From the NCBI GenBank assembly GCA_041179245.1, contig JBEGTT010000077.1, positions 1 to 14,410 on the forward strand: a stretch of 14,410 nucleotides of DNA, given 5' to 3'. The stretch's first letter is position 1; each line of letters begins with the position of its first letter. Positions 1 through 7,926 of this stretch are shown here, piece by piece. A program made the position numbers and the translations under genes. Origin of the DNA: JBEGTT01 sp041179245. GTDB lineage: Bacteria; Pseudomonadota; Gammaproteobacteria; Burkholderiales; Rhodocyclaceae. The notes beneath the pieces are model-generated. The model ran no database searches. It worked only from the letters and a program-made list of their open reading frames with translations, and was not told the origin of the DNA.

Positions 1-725
1 TGCAGCTGCAGTTGATCCTCCAGCGCGGCGTGCAGGCGCGGGATTTCATGGAAAAAAGTTTCCCGGTAATAACGAATGCCGTTCTTGATTTCGTTAGCAA
101 CTTTCAGTTTTTGCTGACGCAACATCCGGCTTTGCCACAAGGTCACAATCGCCCGAATCAGCGATTCTTCATTGTCTGCCTGTTCTTCCGGGGTCAGGGT
201 TTGCCGATCACGCTGATCGAGCAAACGCGCGATTTCATGCTGGCAGGCTAACAGGCTTTTACGCTGTACTTCGGTAGGGTGTGCGGTAAGCACAGGCGAA
301 ACGCGAGCGTGAGCAAACACTTCGGAAAGTTTTTCGGGGGTAATGCCGGCGTCGACAATGGCTTTGATGGCAAATGACAAACTGCCTTCGCGTGGTGCCG
401 AACCTGCTTGAGCATGTAGTCGGCTGCGGCGAATGTGGTGCTGATCTTCGGCGATATTGGCCAGATGCAGGAAAAAACTAAAGGCGCGAGCGACCGAGGT
501 CACCCCTTCCGCATTCAAAGAACGCAGTGTTTCAGAAAGTTGGGCGTGGGCTTCCGCATCACCATCCCGGTTAAAACGCAAAGCCGATTGGCGAATGGTT
601 TCCACCGTCGCAAAAACGGCATCCCCTTCTTGCGCCCGTACCGTGTCGCCCAGCAAGCGTCCGAGTAGGCGAATGTCGTCGCGCAATGGCAGGTCTTTAT
701 CAGTGCTTGGTGTGTTCGTTGTCAT
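1..725 (-). CDS. ppc: Phosphoenolpyruvate carboxylase, N-terminal part (cut by left edge)
   Basis: This gene encodes PEP carboxylase, a cytoplasmic enzyme that adds bicarbonate to PEP to give oxaloacetate and phosphate and so refills the TCA cycle. Only the first 241 residues are in the window; full enzymes have roughly 880-930. The start is a family-typical N-terminus with LRDDIRLLGRLLGD at residues 14-27. The active-site block VLTAHPTEVQRKS lies at residues 145-157, and His149 corresponds to the catalytic histidine (His138 in E. coli). The ATG overlaps the stop of the upstream AEC carrier gene by one base (TGATG), and I see no clear Shine-Dalgarno sequence, so translation is probably coupled to that gene. 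Its position at the end of a lactate-catabolic gene string suggests an anaplerotic role during growth on lactate. The family call is secure; co-transcription with the lut genes is inference. Confidence 0.97.
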   Translation of the reverse strand, partial: MTTNTPSTDKDLPLRDDIRLLGRLLGDTVRAQEGDAVFATVETIRQSALRFNRDGDAEAHAQLSETLRSLNAEGVTSVARAFSFFLHLANIAEDQHHIRRSRLHAQAGSAPREGSLSFAIKAIVDAGITPEKLSEVFAHARVSPVLTAHPTEVQRKSLLACQHEIARLLDQRDRQTLTPEEQADNEESLIRAIVTLWQSRMLRQQKLKVANEIKNGIRYYRETFFHEIPRLHAALEDQLQL

Positions 726-1597
726 CAGAGTACCCAGTACAAAGCGAGGGGAAGGAAAAAGAGCGCGAGTAGGTTGCCGATCAACACAATCGAGGCAACC
801 TGTTCAGGTTGTTGGCGATAACGTTCAGAAAACAGGAAATTCAGCACCGCTGGCGGCAAAGCCCCAAACACCGTCAGCATGGCGGCATCGCGGCCTTCCA
901 AGCCAAACACGGGGATACACAACACGGCCAGTAACATCCCGGACAGCGGGCAGACCAAGCCACCGACGACGCCAATTTTCCATTCTCCCAAGGCCGTCGT
1001 GGCGAGGCGTACCCCGAGCGAAAACAGCATTAAAGGAACGGCGATTTCGCCGAGCATACGGATGCCAATGGCGATGGGTTCCCAAATCGGGATCGCCAGC
1101 AAGTTAAACGTCAAGCCAAGGATGGCAGCGGCAACCACCGGCACGCGCCACAGTTGGCTGAGGCGAGCTGAAGGATCAAGCCAGCGAGCGCCAAGGGAAA
1201 AGTGCAAGGTGTTTTCGACCATGAATAAAACGATGGCCGCCGGTAAAGCCGCTTCACCCCAAGCCAACAGGGCTAAAGGCAAACCGATGTTGCCGGAATT
1301 GTTGAACATCATCGGCGGGATGAAGGTTTTGTTCTGAAAGCCCATCAAGCGAGCAATCGGCCATGCGAGCAGGCCGCTTCCCAATACGACAATCAGTGCG
1401 GCCAGTGCCAGCCAGCGATAACTGGCTAAGTCGAGCGGTTTTCCGGCAAGGGCATAAAACACCAGTGCTGGCACAAACACATCCATATTCAGATGGTTGG
1501 CGACGCGCATATCCGGTTTTTGTTTGCGGGCGTAAAAATAGCCAATGCCGACGATGGCAAAAATGGGCAAAAGGATGGCAACGATGCGCAGCAGCAT
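725..1597 (-). CDS. AEC-family (auxin efflux carrier) permease
   Basis: This is a 290-residue inner-membrane permease of the AEC family (Mem_trans), whose bacterial members include malate and malonate carriers. The whole chain is hydrophobic, with about ten membrane segments in two halves. Family-like blocks are FNNSGNIGLPLAL at residues 98-110 and, in the last third, GALPPAVLNFLFSERY (245-260) followed by a final membrane segment. Length is usual for the smaller family members. It begins 19 bases after the TSUP permease gene; no good Shine-Dalgarno sequence precedes the ATG. Its stop codon overlaps the ppc start. The substrate cannot be read from the sequence. Its neighbours make a C2-C4 carboxylate such as lactate, pyruvate or malate reasonable, but that is inference. 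Confidence 0.9.
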   Translation of the reverse strand: MLLRIVAILLPIFAIVGIGYFYARKQKPDMRVANHLNMDVFVPALVFYALAGKPLDLASYRWLALAALIVVLGSGLLAWPIARLMGFQNKTFIPPMMFNNSGNIGLPLALLAWGEAALPAAIVLFMVENTLHFSLGARWLDPSARLSQLWRVPVVAAAILGLTFNLLAIPIWEPIAIGIRMLGEIAVPLMLFSLGVRLATTALGEWKIGVVGGLVCPLSGMLLAVLCIPVFGLEGRDAAMLTVFGALPPAVLNFLFSERYRQQPEQVASIVLIGNLLALFFLPLALYWVL

Positions 1598-1616
1598 AGT
1601 TTTTGCAAATACGTTT

Positions 1617-2420
1617 TTACAGATAGGTTTTGATGAAGTAGATCACGGTCAAACTAGAGCCCACCGCAATCACGAGATTTTTCAGCCAAGCGGCGGGTAA
1701 GCGACGGGCGAGATGAGCGCCGGCGTAACCACCCGCCGTAGCGGTGACTAGCATCAGCAGGGTAAATGGCCAGTCAATCGCACCCGCGATGATGAAGGTC
1801 AGCGCCGACACGGTGTAGGTGACTGCCGAAATCCAGTTCTTTAGTGCATTGAGTTCTTGAATGTCGGTGATGCCTTGAATCGACAAGGCGGCCAAGGTCA
1901 GAATGCCTTGGCCCGCGCCAAAAAAGCCGCCATACACCGTCACCAGAAACTGGAAAAACAATCCACCGGGGCTGCCGGGGTGATCATTTTCATGGCTTAC
2001 GCCAAGTCGTTGTTTCGCCGCTTTAACCGCGTTACCAATCGGTTTGCTGAAGGCGAATAACAAGGTCGCCAGCAACAGCAGCCATGGAATCAGCTGGGAA
2101 AAGGCAGCGTTGGAAATGGCGAGCAACAATAGTCCGCCGGAAATGCCACCAATGAACGCCACCACCGTCAGCGCAATCACCCATTGCCGATGTTTATTCA
2201 GTTCTTTCCGGTAAGCCCAAGCGCTGCTCAGACTGGCTGGCCACAAGGCGACGGTATTGCTGGCATTGGCCGTAATCGGGGGAACGCCCGCCGCGAGCAA
2301 AGCGGGAAAGGAAAAAAAGGTGCCGCCACCGGCCAGCGCATTCATCCCGCCGGCCATAAAAGCACCGCCAGCCACCAGCAGTATCGAGAATAAATCCAGC
2401 TCATCCATTGCTGCAGGCAT
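1617..2420 (-). CDS. TSUP (TauE/SafE, DUF81) family permease
   Basis: This is a 267-residue inner-membrane protein of the TSUP family, known for export of sulfite and sulfonate-related anions and found with various organic anions. The first repeat carries the family block GGGTFFSFPALLAAGVPP (31-48) followed by TANASNTVALWP (50-61). The second repeat has GGFFGAGQGILTLAALSI (164-181). About eight membrane segments are expected, split by a short hydrophilic stretch near residues 130-152. The start at 2420 lies inside the last codons of the dehydrogenase gene (20-base overlap). A second in-frame ATG at 2408 would give an 8-base ATGGATGA overlap and a protein four residues shorter. Neither ATG has a convincing Shine-Dalgarno sequence, so the start is undecided. 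Substrate is unknown; the setting suggests an organic acid rather than a sulfur compound, since no sulfur-metabolism gene is nearby. Confidence 0.9.
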   Translation of the reverse strand: MPAAMDELDLFSILLVAGGAFMAGGMNALAGGGTFFSFPALLAAGVPPITANASNTVALWPASLSSAWAYRKELNKHRQWVIALTVVAFIGGISGGLLLLAISNAAFSQLIPWLLLLATLLFAFSKPIGNAVKAAKQRLGVSHENDHPGSPGGLFFQFLVTVYGGFFGAGQGILTLAALSIQGITDIQELNALKNWISAVTYTVSALTFIIAGAIDWPFTLLMLVTATAGGYAGAHLARRLPAAWLKNLVIAVGSSLTVIYFIKTYL

Positions 2421-5172
2421 CTAACAGGTAGGCGATGGAGCGGTAAGGAATGCCGGTGTTTTCAGTTAGGCCGATTTCACAGGTGCGATTGCTGGAATAG
2501 CCGTGTGTGCAGTCGACGGGGAGTTCGGTCTTCAAGTCGCGCAGGGCGTGTTTATTTAATTCAGGCACTGCAAACCCACGGTCGCCCCCGAAGCCACAGC
2601 ATTTCACCGTAGCGGGGCTTATCACTGTATAGGCACAGGCTTGGGCAATCGCTTGTAGCTTGTCGCCCTCATCTAACCGTTTAGCACTGCAGTTGAGGTG
2701 CAGCGCGATGGGTGAGGATTGTGGCGTTAAGGTCAGCCGATCCAATAAGGTATCGTGGGCAAATTCGCCAAAATCCAGCACCGATAGCGGGATGTTTTTT
2801 GTCTGCAGATATTGGCGCATGCGTAGAGTGCACGGGCTGGCATCAAAGACCACGGGCAGACGCCCACCCTCGCAGGCATCCAGAATCGCCTCTGCCAGTT
2901 CTTGGGCTTTTTGGTCAGCGGAATCAAACAGCCCCTTGCTGAAGAATGGTTGGCCGCAACATAGCCCTTCCTGTTCTTTGGGGAGCCGCACGCCTAGACC
3001 GGCTTTGTTCATGACGCGGGTGATGACGGTGGGTAAATCATCACCGTTAGATTCGCCAAAGATGCGCCCCGCACAACCGGAGAAGTAGACCACTTCATCC
3101 TGCATTGAAGCTTGGGCAGTTTTGGGAGCGTTTACTTTGGTCGCCGTTAGCCCTTTTTTCCAAGCTTGGGCACTGAATGCTTGGACAAACGAATTGCCTA
3201 ATATTTTGCTGGTGATTTTGCCTGCAGTTAGGCTGTGCCGAGCCAGTGCTGCTGTTGCGGCAAAATGATTCGCTGCTTGTTTGCCTAGGTATCGAGCTAC
3301 CGTGCTCGCTTGTTCGGCCCGCTGTTCCCGAATCAGTGCGCCGGTATCAATTCCGATGGGGCACACGGTGCTGCATAGCCCGCAGCCAGCGCAGGTATCC
3401 ATGCCGTAGTAACGGTAAGTATGTTCTTCGGTGTAGCGGGTCGGCCCGATCGGTTTATGGGCAAGATCACGGCTAATCACAATCCGTTGACGCGGCGAAA
3501 AGGTCAGCCCTGCCGAAGGGCATTGCGGCTCACAGAATCCACACTCGATGCAACGATTAACCAAGTCACCCGCAGTACCCTCAATGGCTGGCATGGGTTT
3601 CAGGTTTTGCAGGTGAACCTGCTTGTCCTTATTTAAGATCACGCCCGGATTCAAAATACCAGCGGGGTCCAGCAGCCGCTTAATTTTCCACATGAGTTCG
3701 GTGGCAGCTTGACCCCACTCCAGTTCGACAAACGGGGCCATATTGCGGCCCGTGCCGTGTTCAGCCTTGAGCGAACCATCGTATTTTTTGACCACCAGAT
3801 CACAGACATCATCCATAAAAGCCGCGTAACGGGCGACTTCTTCTGGGCTGGAAAAGTCCTGCGTAAATACGAAGTGTAGATTGCCTTCTAGTGCGTGGCC
3901 AAAAATGATCGCTTCGTGATAACCATGTTTCAGGAATAGTGCCTGTAAATCCAGTGTGCCGGCGGCGAGGCTGTCCAGTGGGAAAGCGACGTCTTCAATG
4001 ATGACTGTGGTGCCCACTGGGCGCATCGCACCCACCGAAGGGAACATCCCTTTGCGGACTTTCCACAGTGCTTCGCAGTCTTTGGAATCTCGCTGAAACG
4101 CAGCCGCTGATGCCAGTGGGAATGCGGATAACACCGCTTCGATCATACTAATTTGCGACGTCAGCGTCGCGGGATTGCGTGCTCGCGTTTCGATTAGTAA
4201 GGCAGTTGTTCCGTCGGGTAAGCCTTGCAGAGCGATGGGCAGGCCGGGCTGATTTTCTACTGAGCGTAAGGCCGGGCGATCCATGATCTCGACGGCAGAA
4301 ACGGGTGTGCTTTTGAGTTGTCTGACTGTTTTGCAGGCAGTTTCCATATCGGCGAACAGGACCAGTGCACTGGCTTTGCAGGCGTGTTCTTCGACGGTGT
4401 GGTAACTGATTTGGCTCAGGAAACCGAGGGTTCCTTCTGAGCCGATCATCAGGTGAATCAGAATGTCGATAGGATCTTCGTAATCGACTAAGGCATTCAA
4501 GCTATAGCCAGTAGTGTTCTTAATGCTGAACTTGCGGCGAATTCGCTCACTGAGCGCCTCGTCGGCACGAACGCGTTCTCCCATCGCTTGCAGTTGTTGG
4601 AGTAATTTGCGGTGGGTTTCTTGAAAAGACTGGCGGCTGGACGGGGCTTCGCTATCGAGGATGGTACCGTCGGCCAACATGATTCGGAGTCCAGCGAGCG
4701 TTCGGTAGGTGTTTTGCGCGGTACCACAACACATTCCGCTAGCGTTATTAGCCGCGATGCCGCCAATTTTGCAGGTATTAATTGATGCTGGATCAGGGCC
4801 AATTTTACGGCTAAAAGGAGCCAGGCGGCGGTTGGCTTCTGCACCCACAACACCGGGGCCAAGTCGTGCATGGTGACCATCAGCAGAGAGCGTCATGCTA
4901 CGCCATGCATCTCCTAACAACACCAGAATGCCATCGGTGACCGCTTGCCCAGAAAGGCTGGTGCCGGCTGCACGGAAAGTGAGTGATTGCTCATGCCGAT
5001 GTGCAAGCGCCATCAGATGGCGAATCTCTGTTTCGCTTTCGGCAATCACCACCACTTCAGGCGTTAGCCGGTAAAAACTGGCATCGGTACCATAAGCCAG
5101 TCGACGTACCGGGTCTGTGATGATGCGCTCAAGGGGCAGGCATTGAGACAGGTCGTCAATTAGGTGGCTCAT
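2401..5172 (-). CDS. FAD/Fe-S D-lactate dehydrogenase (Dld-II / D-iLDH type, GlcD-GlcF-like fusion)
   Basis: This 923-residue quinone-linked dehydrogenase probably oxidises D-lactate to pyruvate at the inner face of the cytoplasmic membrane. The N-terminal FAD domain (about 35-180) has RAAGTSLSGQ (67-76) and GPDPASINTCKIGGIAANN (125-143). The FAD-oxidase C-terminal domain (about 220-510) has GSEGTLG (244-250), HALEGNLH (426-433) and EHGTG (471-475), the His/Glu set that binds metal and substrate in D-2-hydroxyacid dehydrogenases. Two 4Fe-4S motifs follow: Cys541/544/547/551 and Cys594/597/600/604. Two CCG (cysteine-rich) domains follow, with CCG at 738-740 and 858-860. Length and order match the non-flavocytochrome D-lactate dehydrogenases seen beside lactate permeases. 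Glycolate or D-2-hydroxyglutarate are alternative substrates; E. coli YdiJ has a similar layout but is about 1,018 residues. No Shine-Dalgarno sequence precedes the ATG. Confidence 0.92.
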   Translation of the reverse strand: MSHLIDDLSQCLPLERIITDPVRRLAYGTDASFYRLTPEVVVIAESETEIRHLMALAHRHEQSLTFRAAGTSLSGQAVTDGILVLLGDAWRSMTLSADGHHARLGPGVVGAEANRRLAPFSRKIGPDPASINTCKIGGIAANNASGMCCGTAQNTYRTLAGLRIMLADGTILDSEAPSSRQSFQETHRKLLQQLQAMGERVRADEALSERIRRKFSIKNTTGYSLNALVDYEDPIDILIHLMIGSEGTLGFLSQISYHTVEEHACKASALVLFADMETACKTVRQLKSTPVSAVEIMDRPALRSVENQPGLPIALQGLPDGTTALLIETRARNPATLTSQISMIEAVLSAFPLASAAAFQRDSKDCEALWKVRKGMFPSVGAMRPVGTTVIIEDVAFPLDSLAAGTLDLQALFLKHGYHEAIIFGHALEGNLHFVFTQDFSSPEEVARYAAFMDDVCDLVVKKYDGSLKAEHGTGRNMAPFVELEWGQAATELMWKIKRLLDPAGILNPGVILNKDKQVHLQNLKPMPAIEGTAGDLVNRCIECGFCEPQCPSAGLTFSPRQRIVISRDLAHKPIGPTRYTEEHTYRYYGMDTCAGCGLCSTVCPIGIDTGALIREQRAEQASTVARYLGKQAANHFAATAALARHSLTAGKITSKILGNSFVQAFSAQAWKKGLTATKVNAPKTAQASMQDEVVYFSGCAGRIFGESNGDDLPTVITRVMNKAGLGVRLPKEQEGLCCGQPFFSKGLFDSADQKAQELAEAILDACEGGRLPVVFDASPCTLRMRQYLQTKNIPLSVLDFGEFAHDTLLDRLTLTPQSSPIALHLNCSAKRLDEGDKLQAIAQACAYTVISPATVKCCGFGGDRGFAVPELNKHALRDLKTELPVDCTHGYSSNRTCEIGLTENTGIPYRSIAYLLDACSNG

Positions 5173-5231
5173 GGTTGTGTTAATCAGAAAGTAGTGAAGA
5201 GAAAAAATGAAAGAAATGAAAATATATGACG

Positions 5232-5252
5232 GGAGAGAGCAGAACCCTCTCC
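5232..5252 (-). terminator. Candidate intercistronic hairpin between dctP and the D-lactate dehydrogenase gene
   Basis: In the 102-base gap after dctP, the transcribed strand can fold into an 8-bp stem (5245-5252 with 5232-5239, one G-U pair) around a 5-base loop. The downstream sequence is T-rich but interrupted (about 5,190-5,230), so this is not a classic strong terminator. It could act as a partial terminator, or protect the 3' end of the dctP message so that binding protein is made in excess of the downstream enzyme, as is common after periplasmic binding protein genes. The fold is seen by eye; the function is inference. Confidence 0.4.
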
Positions 5253-5274
5253 TGCCATTAAGTCTTACAGGTGC

Positions 5275-6375
5275 TTATTTGCCCAGTTTTTTGCTAAAGG
5301 TGTAGTTGGCGTAAGTTTGTTCAGCGACTTGGAACCATTGGAACTCGTCGTTGCGGAAACGCTTCCAAGGTTCGTAAATCTTCTTGAAGTCAGCGTTTTT
5401 GGCAGCGGTTTCATCCATCACTTCAACGGCAGCCTTGAAACAGGCATCCATGATGTCGTTCGAAAACTTGGTTAGCTTGGCCCCGGATTTAATCAGGCGG
5501 CCCAAGGCGGCAGGGTTCTTCGCGTCATACTCGGCCAACATGCGAACATTGGTTTCGGCGGCGGCGACTTCGACTGCGGCTTGATAAGATTTGGGCAGTT
5601 TGTCCCATTCTTTTTTGTTGATATAGAACGAGAAGTTGGTGCTGCCTTCCCACCAACCGGGAAAGTAGTAATAAGGCGCAACCTTGTTCAGCCCAAGTTT
5701 TTCATCGTCGTAAGGCCCAATCCATTCTGCGGCGTCGATGGTGCCTTTTTCCAGCGATGGGTAAATGTCACCGGCGGCGATTTGTTGCGGTACCAAGCCC
5801 AAGCGTTCCATGACGCGGCCAGCAAATCCCCCGATACGCATCTTCAGACCTTTAAGATCAGCGACCGTGTTGATTGGTTTGCGGAACCAGCCGCCCATTT
5901 GGGTGCCAGAGTTGCCGCCCGCAAAATTCACAATGTTGTATTGCGCGTAAAACTCGCGCAGCAGTTCTAAACCACCGCCGTAGTAATACCAAGCGTTGTG
6001 TGCCCGCGCATTCATGCCAAATGGAACGGCGCAGTCAAACGCAAACGCTTCATTTTTGCCAAAGAAGTAATAAGGCGCGGTGTGAGCGCATTCCACGGTG
6101 CCGTCTTTGACCGCATCCATCACTTGTAGCGCGGGGACGATTTCGCCACCGGCAAAGGCGCGAATGTCGAACTTACCTTCGGTCAGATCACGAATCCGTT
6201 TACAGAAATCTTCGGCTCCACCAAATACGGTATCCAGCGTTTTGGGGAAGCTGGAAGCCAAGCGCCATTTAATGGTGGGCAGGTCAGCAGCGATTGCAGG
6301 TGATGCAGCAACCAGCGAAGCAGCACCAGCAGCGGCGCCAACGGTGGCTTTAGTTAGAAAATCACGACGTTTCAT
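5275..6375 (-). CDS. dctP: TRAP transporter periplasmic binding protein, TakP-like (lactate / 2-oxo acid)
   Basis: This is the 366-residue solute receptor of a TRAP transporter. The N-terminus has a twin-arginine-like signal (MKRRDFLTKA, then an Ala-rich segment) with likely cleavage at AIA-A near residues 29-30, so export through Tat is plausible. The mature part closely follows the TakP subgroup: WRLASSFPKTLDTVFGGAE (37-55), GGWFRKPINTVADLKGLKMR (161-180), IGGFAGRVMERLG (181-193), WIGPYDDEKLG (218-228), PYYYFPGWWEG (234-244). Arg180 is at the position of the conserved TRAP arginine that holds the ligand carboxylate. TakP of Rhodobacter sphaeroides binds pyruvate and other 2-oxo acids, and a related Thermus protein binds lactate. 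A good AGGAG (6383-6387) precedes the ATG by 7 bases. It lies 37 bases after dctM. Lactate or pyruvate is the likely ligand; the choice between them is inference. Confidence 0.93.
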   Translation of the reverse strand: MKRRDFLTKATVGAAAGAASLVAASPAIAADLPTIKWRLASSFPKTLDTVFGGAEDFCKRIRDLTEGKFDIRAFAGGEIVPALQVMDAVKDGTVECAHTAPYYFFGKNEAFAFDCAVPFGMNARAHNAWYYYGGGLELLREFYAQYNIVNFAGGNSGTQMGGWFRKPINTVADLKGLKMRIGGFAGRVMERLGLVPQQIAAGDIYPSLEKGTIDAAEWIGPYDDEKLGLNKVAPYYYFPGWWEGSTNFSFYINKKEWDKLPKSYQAAVEVAAAETNVRMLAEYDAKNPAALGRLIKSGAKLTKFSNDIMDACFKAAVEVMDETAAKNADFKKIYEPWKRFRNDEFQWFQVAEQTYANYTFSKKLGK

Positions 6376-6412
6376 GGTTAGTCTCCTTTATGAATTATGG
6401 GTGCAACGGGTG

Positions 6413-7915
6413 CTACTTTTTGCTACTACTGGGTTCATCGTTTGAAAATTTGAATTGGTTGTTGTTGTCAGAAGACGTGGCGTTGCTGTCTTCTCCCAAG
6501 TTGAGCTCAAGCGGTGTGTCTTCCATCACTTCACGTTTTTCCACCGAGACCAAATCCGGGAAAGTGATAATTAACGCGACCATGATGATCTGGATACAGA
6601 CAAACGGAATTGCGCCCCAATAAATCTGGCTGGTGGTCACCGGTTCCATCGTTTTGCCGGTGATCTTGTCCATGTATTTCTTGACCGGTGCGACTGAGCG
6701 TAGATAGAACAAGGCGAAACCAAACGGCGGGTGCATAAACGAGGTTTGCATGTTCACACCGAGTAAGACGCCGAACCAGATCAGGTCGATGCCCATTTTC
6801 TCGGCAACCGGCCCCACCAGCGGCACCAGAATAAACGCCAACTCAAAGAAGTCGAGGAAGAAGGCCAGCACAAAAAACAGAATATTCACCGCAATCAGGA
6901 AGCCGAGTTGCCCACCGGGCAGGGAGGTTAAAAGGTGTTCAACCCACAAATCCCCATTCACGCCGCGGAACACTAAGCCGAACACCGTAGCGCCGACCAG
7001 AATGAACAGCACAAATGCAGACAGTTTGGCGGTGGAGTCGACCGCTTGGCGCATCAGGCTTTTATCCAGTTTGCCCTTGAGTAGTGCCAGAATCAGCGCA
7101 CCGGCGGCGCCCATCGCACCGCCTTCGGTGGGCGTGGCAATACCGAGGAAAATGGTGCCGAGAACCAAAAAGATCAGGAAGAGCGGTGGCACTAACACGA
7201 GTAGGGATCGGATTAGCAGGGCTTTGCCGTGGACTGTCCGTGCCTCAAGCGGTAAGGCGGGAGCGTGTGTGGGTTTGAAGGTGGCCACCAACGCCACATA
7301 ACCGACATACAGCCCAGTCAGGACAAGGCCCGGAACCATTGCGCCGGCATACATGTCACCGACGGAACGACCTAATTGGTCGGCCATGATAATCAGCACC
7401 AGCGACGGCGGAATAATTTGCGCCAGCGTGCCGGATGCGGCAATGACACCCGCTGCAAGACGGCGGTCATAACCGTAACGCAACATGATCGGTAGCGAAA
7501 TCAACCCCATTGAAATCACCGAAGCCGCAACTACGCCAGTAGTGGCGGCAAGTAATGCGCCGACAAAAATCACCGCAAAAGCTAGACCGCCCCGAATCGG
7601 GCCAAACAACTGACCGATGGTGTCGAGTAAGTCTTCAGCCATTCCGGAGCGTTCCAGAATCAGCCCCATGAAGGTAAAGAAGGGAATCGCCAGCAAGGTG
7701 TCGTTGGACATGATGCCGAAGATGCGATTCGGTAAGGCTTGCAGGAAGCTTGGCTGGAACAGCCCCATTTCGATACCCAGAACAGCAAAGACTAGACCGT
7801 TAGCGGCCAACGCGAACGCGACCGGATACCCGGACAGCAGGAAAATGACCAGACAGCCAAACATGATCGGTGCCATGGAATCGCCAATTAAGGGAACGAG
7901 AAATTCGAGTGCCAT
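6413..7915 (-). CDS. dctM: TRAP transporter large permease (DctM family)
   Basis: This is the 500-residue large membrane subunit of the TRAP transporter, the ion-coupled translocation channel. It is hydrophobic almost throughout, with about twelve membrane segments. Family landmarks are PVAFALAANGLVFA (31-44), IPFFTFMGLILERSGMA (77-93), ASGTLAQIIPPSLVLIIMAD (160-179), GIATPTEGGAMGA (258-270) and NMQTSFMHPPFGFALFYLRS (388-407). Most DctM proteins are near 430 residues. This one continues past the last membrane segment with a hydrophilic Ser/Asn/Asp/Glu-rich tail from about 456 to 500, ending SSSKK. A purine-rich AAGGGG (7923-7928) that overlaps the dctQ stop precedes the ATG. It begins 11 bases after dctQ and would pair with that protein and the TakP-like receptor. 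Confidence 0.95.
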   Translation of the reverse strand: MALEFLVPLIGDSMAPIMFGCLVIFLLSGYPVAFALAANGLVFAVLGIEMGLFQPSFLQALPNRIFGIMSNDTLLAIPFFTFMGLILERSGMAEDLLDTIGQLFGPIRGGLAFAVIFVGALLAATTGVVAASVISMGLISLPIMLRYGYDRRLAAGVIAASGTLAQIIPPSLVLIIMADQLGRSVGDMYAGAMVPGLVLTGLYVGYVALVATFKPTHAPALPLEARTVHGKALLIRSLLVLVPPLFLIFLVLGTIFLGIATPTEGGAMGAAGALILALLKGKLDKSLMRQAVDSTAKLSAFVLFILVGATVFGLVFRGVNGDLWVEHLLTSLPGGQLGFLIAVNILFFVLAFFLDFFELAFILVPLVGPVAEKMGIDLIWFGVLLGVNMQTSFMHPPFGFALFYLRSVAPVKKYMDKITGKTMEPVTTSQIYWGAIPFVCIQIIMVALIITFPDLVSVEKREVMEDTPLELNLGEDSNATSSDNNNQFKFSNDEPSSSKK

Positions 7916-7926
7916 ATGGGTTCCCC

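Noticed and set aside
457..1107. 216-codon open frame on the + strand spanning the ppc-AEC junction
   Set aside because: It crosses two well-supported genes on the other strand and encodes an Arg/Ser-rich shadow product.
2401..5172. Glycolate oxidase GlcD
   Set aside because: The FAD and Fe-S/CCG parts are fused in one 923-residue chain as in D-lactate dehydrogenases of the Dld-II type, and no glcE or glcF partner is present.
5872..5890. ATTGGT followed by AACCAG as an operator
   Set aside because: It is within dctP, has six bases between imperfect halves, and is far from any plausible promoter.
7374..7382. ATTGGT half-site as another LldR operator
   Set aside because: It lies within dctM coding sequence and lacks the matching ACCAAT half three bases away.
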